Assembly (NCBI GenBank): GCA_025464025.1
Contig: JAODBP010000299.1
Span: 1 to 10,938, forward strand
Reading direction: 5' to 3'
DNA length: 10,938 nt
DNA from: Actinomycetes bacterium
Lineage (GTDB): Bacteria > Actinomycetota > Acidimicrobiia > Acidimicrobiales > CADCSY01
The position numbers were made by a program, and so were the translations under genes. How positions within the stretch are numbered: position 1 is the first letter of the stretch; each line of letters begins with the position of its first letter. A model generated the notes under the pieces. The model ran no database searches. It was not told where the DNA came from and was given only the letters and a program-made list of their open reading frames with translations. This document shows positions 6,431 to 10,938 of the stretch, in pieces.

Positions 6431-7957
6431 CTAGTCCTCCGTCATCGGATCGAGGTCGAGGCCGGGCAGGACGCGCGTCGCCGCCGTCACCACCCGGGGG
6501 TCGAACTGGCTGCCGGCGCGACGTTCGAGCTCGTCGACGACCTGGCGCAACGAGTAGGGCGCCCGCAACGGGTCGCCGGCCAGCAGCTCGGTGGCGACCA
6601 CGGCGAGGCCGATGATGCGCCCCCCGATGGGGATGTCGTCGCCCCGCAGCCCGTTCGGCAGCCCCCAGCCGTCGTACCACTCGTGGTGGGTGGCGATGGC
6701 CGGGGCCACGGCCGGGTGCAGCGGCAGGTGCTCGACGAGCGAGGTGGCGACCGAGGTGTGCTCGACATCGGTCGACCACGCCTCGCCGGCCATGCCGGCC
6801 ATGCCGACGTCGTGCACCTCGGCGGCCGTGCGGACGGCGTCGACGGTGGCCTGGTCGAGCCCGAGCTCGACGGCGATGGCGGTGGCGATGCGGGTGACGA
6901 TCGGGTGGTGGCCGTGGGTCCAGGGGCGGCGGGCGTCGAGCGCCGTGGCCAACCCGCGGAGCGTGCCGAGGTAGCCGTCGACGAAGCGGTCGAAGAGCTG
7001 GGCGTTGCCGAGCATGAGCCGGGCCTGCTCGGCGAAGGCGGCGAGGAGGTCGAGCGCCTCGACGTCGAACTGGCCGCCGGACGTGAGGTTGACCAGGGCG
7101 AAGATGCCGACCGGGCGGTCGCCCTCGAACAGCGGCACGGCGAGGATCGACCGGACCCCCCGCTCGACGACGGCCTCGAAGTCGCGCAGCAGGAGGGCGC
7201 CACCGTCGGCGGCCGGGGCCCAGTCGAAGATGCCGGTGTCGGGGCGGAGGTCGAGGCCGGGTGCGAAGTCGTCGGGCAGGCCGGTCTGGGCGTGGAGGCG
7301 GGGCACGCCGTCGTCGCCGACGATGGCCACGAAGCCGGCGTCGGACCCGGTGGCCGAGCGGGCCAGGTCGAGCAGGAGCGAGACGAAGGCGTCGAGCTCG
7401 AGTGCCGAGCCCTGGAGCCGGCGACCGGTCTCGAGCCGGGTCCGCAGGTCGGCCAGCTCGCGGCGCTGCACCTCCTCGCGGCGAGCGCCGTCGACGACGA
7501 AGGCGGCGGGCTCGGCGACCTCGGCCGCCGCCTCTCGCACCGCGCCCGGCACGGACTCGTCGACCGGGCCGGCGAGGAGGGCGCCGATGTAGCGGTCGCC
7601 CACCAGCAGCGGCGTGGCCAGCATGGGACCGGCCGCCGTGCGGACGACGCGCTGGGTGCGCTCCTCGTCGGTGCGGGGGAGCTCGGCCTGCGGCGTGGGC
7701 CCGGCCGCCTCGGCCCCACCCTCCTGGCCGGAGGTGGCGGCGGCCGCGGTGGCCGCGTTGGCGATGACCACGCTGCGCTCGAGGTGGATGCGACGCGACC
7801 CCTCGTCGGCCAGGTACAGGTGCCGCGACGGCAGGCCGGTGCGCTCCCCCAGCGTGGCGAGCAGGGCGTCGAGCCGCTCGGCGTAGGTGCCGTCGATCGC
7901 GACTTCGACGACCTCGCGCCAGAGGTCGGTCGCCTCCCGCTTGCGGCTGCGGAGCAT
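6431..7957 (-). CDS. GAF-GAF-HD-GYP-like protein with degenerate phosphodiesterase motifs
   Basis: The 508-aa soluble product has a first GAF-like region (about residues 25-155, interrupted by an Ala/Gly-rich linker near 68-90), a second clearer GAF region (about 185-320, with ILAVPLFEGDRPVGIFALVN at 271-290), and a C-terminal HD-GYP-like domain (about 330-500). In that domain H350/H351, the H382-D383 pair, H400 and H424-H425 are kept. However, HDxGK reads HDVGM (K lost at 386), GYP reads GLP (432-434), and the usual aspartate after the RI motif is V453. HD-GYP enzymes hydrolyse c-di-GMP; with these changes this one may be weak, altered or purely a sensor, which is inference. The ATG at 7957 overlaps the stop of the receiver gene by one base (TGATG). 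Position between a receiver protein and the STAS gene suggests an input module for the partner switch. No membrane segments are seen. Confidence 0.88.
   Translation of the reverse strand: MLRSRKREATDLWREVVEVAIDGTYAERLDALLATLGERTGLPSRHLYLADEGSRRIHLERSVVIANAATAAAATSGQEGGAEAAGPTPQAELPRTDEERTQRVVRTAAGPMLATPLLVGDRYIGALLAGPVDESVPGAVREAAAEVAEPAAFVVDGARREEVQRRELADLRTRLETGRRLQGSALELDAFVSLLLDLARSATGSDAGFVAIVGDDGVPRLHAQTGLPDDFAPGLDLRPDTGIFDWAPAADGGALLLRDFEAVVERGVRSILAVPLFEGDRPVGIFALVNLTSGGQFDVEALDLLAAFAEQARLMLGNAQLFDRFVDGYLGTLRGLATALDARRPWTHGHHPIVTRIATAIAVELGLDQATVDAVRTAAEVHDVGMAGMAGEAWSTDVEHTSVATSLVEHLPLHPAVAPAIATHHEWYDGWGLPNGLRGDDIPIGGRIIGLAVVATELLAGDPLRAPYSLRQVVDELERRAGSQFDPRVVTAATRVLPGLDLDPMTED
6436..6440 (-). 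promoter_or_regulatory. Shine-Dalgarno GGAGG for the STAS gene
   Basis: On the minus strand GGAGG is followed by five bases (ACTAG, which includes the stop of the upstream gene) and then the ATG of the STAS gene. This is a consensus ribosome binding site at ideal spacing and it decides the start. The overlapping junctions on either side show weak or no SD. Confidence 0.8.
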
Positions 7958-8331
7958 CAGCCGACGCCGTCGAGGACTTCGTGCACGCGCTCGATCACGC
8001 CGGTCGGGCTGAACGGCTTGGTCATGAACTCGTCGACGCCGGCCTCCTCGGCCCGCTCGCGGTCGTGCTCGTCGCTGCTGCCGGTGAGCATGATCACGTG
8101 GGTGTGGCGGTCGTCGCCGTCGAGCTCGCGGATGCGACGGCACACGTCGTAGCCGTCGAGCCCCGGCATCATGGCGTCGAGGAACACGAGCGGCGGCCGG
8201 CACCGCTCGATGGTGGCCAGGCCCTCCTCCCCGTCGTGCGCCGACTCGACGGTGAGGCCCTCGCGCTCGAGCACCATGCCCAGCATGCGGAGCACGATCG
8301 GCGAGTCGTCGACCACCACCACGTCGGCCAT
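7957..8331 (-). CDS. Single-domain response regulator (CheY-like receiver)
   Basis: The 124-aa product is a bare receiver domain with no output domain. The acidic pair D8-D9 sits in VVVVDDSP, the phospho-acceptor is D52 in VFLDAMMPG, the switch threonine is T83 in MLTGSS, the aromatic is F102, and the invariant lysine is K105 in TKPF. All catalytic positions are present, so it should accept phosphate from a histidine kinase; none is encoded in this window. Such stand-alone receivers act through protein contact, and the likely partners are the phosphatase encoded upstream or the GAF/HD-GYP-like protein downstream. Start and stop each share one base with a neighbouring gene. The open frame extends upstream inside the phosphatase gene, but receiver homology begins exactly at this ATG. 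Confidence 0.93.
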   Translation of the reverse strand: MADVVVVDDSPIVLRMLGMVLEREGLTVESAHDGEEGLATIERCRPPLVFLDAMMPGLDGYDVCRRIRELDGDDRHTHVIMLTGSSDEHDRERAEEAGVDEFMTKPFSPTGVIERVHEVLDGVG

Positions 8332-9518
8332 CACCCGACCGCCATGGCGACGACCGTGACGTCGTCCTGCTGGGGCTCGCCGGCGGCGTGGTCGTGGACG
8401 GCGTCGTCGATGCCGGCCACCACCTCGGCGGCCGGGCGGCCGGCCAGGCGGCGGACCACGGCGTAGAGGCGCTCCTCGCCGAACAGCTCGCCGGCGCCGT
8501 TGCGGGCCTCGGTGATGCCGTCGGTGTGGAGCACGACGAGGTCGCCGGGCTCGAGCACCACCGAACCGGTGCCGTAGGGCGGGTCCTCGACCATGCCGAT
8601 GGCCATGCCGTCGCTGTCGAGCAGCTCGACGGAGGGCGCGTCGGCCCGGCACAGCAGGCCGGGGTTGTGGGCGCCGTTGGTGAAGCGGAGCGACCGCCGC
8701 ACGGGGTCGTAGCGGGTGGCGAAGGCGGTGATGAACAGGCCGGCGCCCACCAGGTCGTCGAACAGGCCCCGGTTCGCCGCCGCCAGCACCTCGGCCGGGC
8801 CCCGACCGGCCATGAGGTCGCGGCGCAGGAGGCTGCGGGCCATCGCCATCATCAGCGCCGAGCCGACGCTGTGACCGGTCACGTCAGCGATCACGACCGA
8901 CAGGGCGCCGGTGTGGTCGACCACGAAGTCGAAGTAGTCGCCCCCCACCCGCGACGCCGGGCGGCACAGGCCGGCCAGGTCGACGCCCTTCACGACCGGT
9001 GGGCGGGCCGGGAGCAGGCTCCGCTGGATGTCGGCGGCCAGGCCGAGCTCGTGCTCGAGCCCGGCGGCCTCCTTGAGCGACGTCACCATGCGCGCCGTCT
9101 GGAGGGCGGTGCCGAGCTGGCGCCCGACGGCCGTGGCCAGCTTGACGTGCCCGGCGTCGAAGGCGGTCCCGGACAGGACGAGTGCGCCGAGCACCTCGTG
9201 CTCGCCGTCGGCGCCAGCCCCCTCGACCGGCACGGTGAGGGTGGCCCCGGCGTCGGTGCTGACCACCGGCGCCCCGGGCGACGGCACCCGGTCGAGGAAC
9301 ACCTCGCACGACGTCGCCCGCACGGCGCGGGTGGCGCGATCCGCGGCCACGTCGCACTGGGCCCCGACGTCGAACACGCCGCCCAGCGCGGCCGTCAGGT
9401 CGTAGAGGACCGTGAGCTCCTCATAGCGATCGAGGAGCTCCTGCGCCATGGCGTCCAGCTCGGTCTCGGCATCACGCAGACGCCGCTCGAGCAGCTCACG
9501 CTCGTCGACCGTCTCCAT
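8331..9518 (-). CDS. RsbU/SpoIIE-type PP2C phosphatase with coiled coil and GAF domain
   Basis: The 395-aa product (numbered from the ATG at 9518) starts with a Glu/Arg/Leu-rich coiled coil (about residues 4-37), continues with a GAF-like sensory region (about 40-150), a linker with LAADIQRSLLP (161-171) typical of RsbU-family switch helices, and a PPM/PP2C serine phosphatase domain. Its metal-binding motifs are intact: RVGGDYFDF with D194, IADVTGHS with D212, HTDGITEARN with D333, and QQDDVT with D385/D386. The expected substrate is the phosphoserine of the STAS protein encoded three genes on. I chose the ATG because AGGG lies eight bases upstream. A GTG nine bases earlier (9527) is possible, but its AGG abuts the start codon. 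The stop shares one base with the receiver gene start. Confidence 0.93.
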   Translation of the reverse strand: METVDERELLERRLRDAETELDAMAQELLDRYEELTVLYDLTAALGGVFDVGAQCDVAADRATRAVRATSCEVFLDRVPSPGAPVVSTDAGATLTVPVEGAGADGEHEVLGALVLSGTAFDAGHVKLATAVGRQLGTALQTARMVTSLKEAAGLEHELGLAADIQRSLLPARPPVVKGVDLAGLCRPASRVGGDYFDFVVDHTGALSVVIADVTGHSVGSALMMAMARSLLRRDLMAGRGPAEVLAAANRGLFDDLVGAGLFITAFATRYDPVRRSLRFTNGAHNPGLLCRADAPSVELLDSDGMAIGMVEDPPYGTGSVVLEPGDLVVLHTDGITEARNGAGELFGEERLYAVVRRLAGRPAAEVVAGIDDAVHDHAAGEPQQDDVTVVAMAVG

Positions 9519-9554
9519 CCCGCTCACCCTAGGTGGGCGCGCGGGGCAAAACGG

Positions 9555-9707
9555 TCAGGGAGCGATCGTCCGATCATCGACATCGCTCTCCTCGCCCGAC
9601 TCGTAGAACTTCGGCTCGTCCGGGTCGTCGAGGATGTCGGCGTCCTCGGCCTCCTTCCGCGCCTGTGCGATCTCCTGTTCGACCTGCTCGAGTCGTTCGT
9701 CTCCCAT
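9555..9707 (-). CDS. Small acidic protein of 50 residues, function unknown
   Basis: A 51-codon frame begins MGDERLEQVEQEIAQARKEA, continues as an acidic stretch with DDPDEPKFYESGEE (residues 27-40), and ends in DDRTIAP. The first 22 residues have an i, i+3/i+4 pattern of hydrophobic residues and alternating charges, as in an amphipathic helix or short coiled coil; the rest looks disordered and strongly acidic. I believe similar short acidic proteins occur in actinobacterial genomes but cannot name a family. Codon use has the G/C third-position bias of real genes here. No SD is visible before the ATG (TCCTCCGGC precedes it), so it may be leaderless or its start uncertain. It ends 36 bases before the phosphatase ATG, so it is probably the first gene of the long operon. 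A longer frame over the same bases is a shadow. Confidence 0.7.
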   Translation of the reverse strand: MGDERLEQVEQEIAQARKEAEDADILDDPDEPKFYESGEESDVDDRTIAP

Positions 9708-9766
9708 GCCGGAGGACTACCCCGCGCCCGGATGCGGCTACCAGATGGCCGCTTGCGAGGCCGCCC

Positions 9767-9772
9767 CGTCAA
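9767..9772 (-). promoter_or_regulatory. Possible -35-like TTGACG upstream of the operon
   Basis: On the minus strand TTGACG lies about 60 bases before the start of the 50-aa protein gene, in the only gap where the long operon's promoter could sit. No convincing -10 element (TAnnnT) follows at 16-19 bases, so this is only a candidate. Confidence 0.15.
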
Positions 9773-9795
9773 GGACAAGGACGCGACCAAGGGGC

Positions 9796-9835
9796 CAGAT
9801 CGGTCTGTCGAACGTTGGCGGTGCCCGCCGATCTG
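9796..9835. repeat. 8-bp inverted repeat with 24-nt spacer
   Basis: CAGATCGG (9796-9803) and CCGATCTG (9828-9835) are perfect inverted copies. The right copy directly abuts the left arm of the 48-nt palindrome. Inside, GGCGG-TGC-CCGCC (9817-9829) can form a competing small hairpin. In a promoter-containing gap this could be an operator or a leader RNA structure; chance cannot be excluded for an 8-bp match. Confidence 0.5.
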
Positions 9836-9883
9836 CTTCTAGTCACGAAAACGTCGCTATGACGACGTCTACGTGACTAGAAG
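9836..9883. repeat. 48-nt near-perfect palindrome (hairpin) between two operons
   Basis: The outer arms CTTCTAGTCACG (9836-9847) and CGTGACTAGAAG (9872-9883) are perfect 12-bp inverted copies. Inside, ACGTCG (9851-9856) and CGACGT (9863-9868) pair around a six-base loop (CTATGA), with AAA opposite CTA as an internal bulge. The element is visibly more AT-rich than its surroundings. In the minus orientation the inner stem is followed by TTTTCG, so it could act as a weak intrinsic terminator for rnhB. In the plus orientation there is no T run. A dyad operator controlling the long operon is the alternative. Confidence 0.75.
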
Positions 9884-9891
9884 GCTGGAAC

Positions 9892-9906
9892 GGCCCGCAC
9901 CGGGCC
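9892..9906 (-). terminator. GC hairpin downstream of rnhB, possible terminator
   Basis: GGCCCG (9892-9897) and CGGGCC (9901-9906) form a perfect 6-bp stem with a three-base loop, just past the rnhB stop codon. On the minus strand it is followed by GTTCC, so there is no real T tract. GC-rich stems with poor U tails are common as terminators in high-GC actinobacteria. The longer palindrome follows immediately and may share the role. Confidence 0.5.
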
Positions 9907-9912
9907 CGACGC

Positions 9913-10608
9913 CTAGAAGAGCGACTCCTGCTCGGGCTCGGCCGGGCGGTGGAGGGCGGTCCACGGCAGGTGGTCCATGAACACCCAGCGCCGCCGGTGG
10001 ATGGCGGTCGGGCCCATGGCGTGCAGGGCCATCTTGTGCCACGGGCACGGGTAGCCCTTGTTGCGCTCGAAGTCGTAGCCCGGGAAGTGCGGCGCCTCGG
10101 CCCGCATGATGCGGTCCCGGGTGACCTTGGCCAGGATCGACGCCGCCGCGATGCTCAGGCAGCGAGCGTCCCCCTTCACCAGCTTCTGGGTCCGGCCTCC
10201 GCCCACGAAGTCCCAGTTGCCGTCGATGAGCACCTGGTCGGGTTCGACGCCGAGGCCGTCGATGGCCCGGCGGGCGGCCAGCTTCTGCGCCGCGGCCATG
10301 CCCAACTCGTCGCACTCCTCGTAGGAGGCGTGGCCGACCGCCCACGTCGTGCACCACTCGGCGATGCGGTCGAACATCGCCTCCCGCTCGCGCTCGGTGA
10401 GCATCTTCGAGTCGCGCACCTTGTAGACCCGGCGGTCCTGCGGGAGCACGGCGGCCCCGACCGTCAGCGGCCCGGCCCAGGCGCCGCGGCCGACCTCGTC
10501 GACCCCGACCACCACCTGGTGGCCCTGGGCCCACAGCTCGCGCTCGAAGTCCAGCGACGGCGACTTGGCCTTGATCGCCTTGCGCAGCTGGGGGGCGGTC
10601 GCGGCCAT
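9913..10608 (-). CDS. rnhB: Ribonuclease HII
   Basis: The 231-aa product cleaves the RNA strand of RNA-DNA hybrids and incises at single ribonucleotides misincorporated in DNA. The family core is complete: VGVDEVGRGAWAGP (residues 34-47) with catalytic D37 and E38, LIDGN (127-131) with D129, and KGDARCLSIAAASILAKVTRD (145-165) with D147, the same 18-residue spacing between the last two aspartates as in E. coli RNase HII. NKGYPCPWH (183-191) is the substrate-side motif. The length is normal. The C-terminus ends in EQESLF, resembling a beta-clamp-binding pentapeptide. The ATG at 10608 lies 22 bases after the stop of the EAL-domain gene and has no clear SD. The two may be co-transcribed by chance of proximity rather than function. 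Confidence 0.96.
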   Translation of the reverse strand: MAATAPQLRKAIKAKSPSLDFERELWAQGHQVVVGVDEVGRGAWAGPLTVGAAVLPQDRRVYKVRDSKMLTEREREAMFDRIAEWCTTWAVGHASYEECDELGMAAAQKLAARRAIDGLGVEPDQVLIDGNWDFVGGGRTQKLVKGDARCLSIAAASILAKVTRDRIMRAEAPHFPGYDFERNKGYPCPWHKMALHAMGPTAIHRRRWVFMDHLPWTALHRPAEPEQESLF

Positions 10609-10630
10609 CGAGCGTCGAGGGTAGACGGCC

Positions 10631-10938
10631 TCAGATCGGTGCGGCCCGCACGGCGGCAGCCAGCTCGTCGGCCGGCACCGGCCGGGCCAGGTAGTACCCC
10701 GACGCCCGGTCGCAGCCGAGCGAGCGCACGATCTCGAGCTGCTCGGCGGTCTCCACGCCCTCGGCCAGGGCCACGGCGTCGCACGCGTGCGCCAGGTCCA
10801 CGACGGCGGCCACCACCGAGCGGCCGGCCCGGCTGTCGACGTCGGCCATGAAGGCCCGGTCGAGCTTGAGCACGTCGACCGGGTAGCGGCGGAGCCGAGC
10901 GATCGAGCTGTAGCCGGTGCCGAAGTCGTCGACGGCGA
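10631..10938 (-). CDS. EAL-domain protein, C-terminal fragment (cut by right edge)
   Basis: The frame is open to the right edge, so only the last 102 residues are visible. They are the C-terminal third of an EAL domain: DDFGTGYSS (10906-10932), VLKLDR, an AEGVET motif, and a GYYLARP motif near the end, followed by a short tail ending in RAAPI. EAL domains hydrolyse c-di-GMP to pGpG. DDFGTGYSS carries the acidic pair that binds metal, and the lysine of KLDR and glutamate of AEGVET are present, so the visible part looks catalytically competent. Because such domains are usually preceded by GGDEF or sensory domains, the full protein is probably much larger; this cannot be seen here. A GTG inside the frame at 10873 is not the true start, since EAL homology continues upstream of it. 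Confidence 0.92.
   Translation of the reverse strand, partial: AVDDFGTGYSSIARLRRYPVDVLKLDRAFMADVDSRAGRSVVAAVVDLAHACDAVALAEGVETAEQLEIVRSLGCDRASGYYLARPVPADELAAAVRAAPI

Noticed and set aside
6239..8152. Long plus-strand open frame of about 637 codons
   Set aside because: It is antisense to the GAF/HD-GYP-like and STAS genes, low in complexity (Gly/Val/Asp/Glu/Arg), and has no motif; the minus strand carries clear domains over the same bases.
8331..9527. GTG at 9527 as the start of the phosphatase
   Set aside because: Its AGG lies directly against the start codon with no spacer, while the ATG nine bases later has AGGG eight bases upstream. The choice is not certain.
9518..9555. Possible SigB/SigF-type promoter (GTTT then GGGTGA) before the phosphatase gene
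   Set aside because: The spacing between the two boxes is about 19 bases, longer than the usual range, the -10 lacks the TA of GGGTA/T, and a transcript from it would begin at or inside the start codon.
9524..9790. Minus-strand 88-codon frame over the small-protein region
   Set aside because: Its product is a Arg/Ser/Pro-rich low-complexity sequence typical of a shadow frame; the 50-codon frame over the same bases has a coherent helix and acidic tail.
9708..9912. Possible tRNA or CRISPR content in the intergenic gap
   Set aside because: No cloverleaf or CCA-adjacent acceptor pattern and no regularly spaced direct repeats are present; only inverted repeats were found.

Overview
The window is very GC-rich, with G or C at almost every third codon position and long spurious open frames opposite the real genes. 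That fits a high-GC actinobacterium. The gene mix (Rsb/Spo-type partner switching, Pel-like exopolysaccharide genes, an SD-poor small acidic protein) makes me lean towards Acidimicrobiia or a related deep actinobacterial lineage, but that placement is inference. Every gene I can support is on the minus strand, so transcription runs from the right edge to the left.

Right end (9913-10938): the C-terminal end of an EAL-domain c-di-GMP phosphodiesterase-type protein, cut by the right edge, followed 22 nt later by a complete RNase HII gene (rnhB). A 205-nt non-coding gap (9708-9912) then separates rnhB from the next operon. It holds a GC hairpin just after rnhB, a 48-nt near-perfect palindrome with 12-bp outer arms, and an 8-bp inverted repeat. 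No tRNA or other RNA gene was recognised in it. It is the longest gene-free stretch; no gap exceeds 300 nt.

Main block (1-9707): ten consecutive minus-strand genes packed as one apparent operon. In order of transcription: a 50-aa acidic protein; a coiled-coil/GAF/PP2C (RsbU/SpoIIE-type) phosphatase; a single-domain response regulator; a GAF-GAF-degenerate HD-GYP protein; a STAS anti-anti-sigma protein; an RsbW-type HATPase; a short PelF-like GT4 glycosyltransferase; a full-length PelF-like GT4 glycosyltransferase; a PelG-like polytopic membrane protein; and a large polytopic membrane protein with a GT-C-like look, cut by the left edge. From the phosphatase to the left edge there is no untranslated base between genes: the junctions are TGATG, ATGA or GTGA overlaps, plus one TAG/ATG abutment.

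Working model (inference): the phosphatase and the HATPase kinase set the phosphorylation state of the STAS protein, with the receiver and GAF/HD-GYP-like proteins as inputs. The output is tied directly to a Pel-like exopolysaccharide synthesis and export module. No sigma factor gene is visible; a glycosyltransferase sits where sigB would follow rsbV-rsbW in Bacillus-type operons. This resembles in logic, not in gene content, the SypA/SypE control of syp polysaccharide in Vibrio fischeri. It is the most interesting system in the window.
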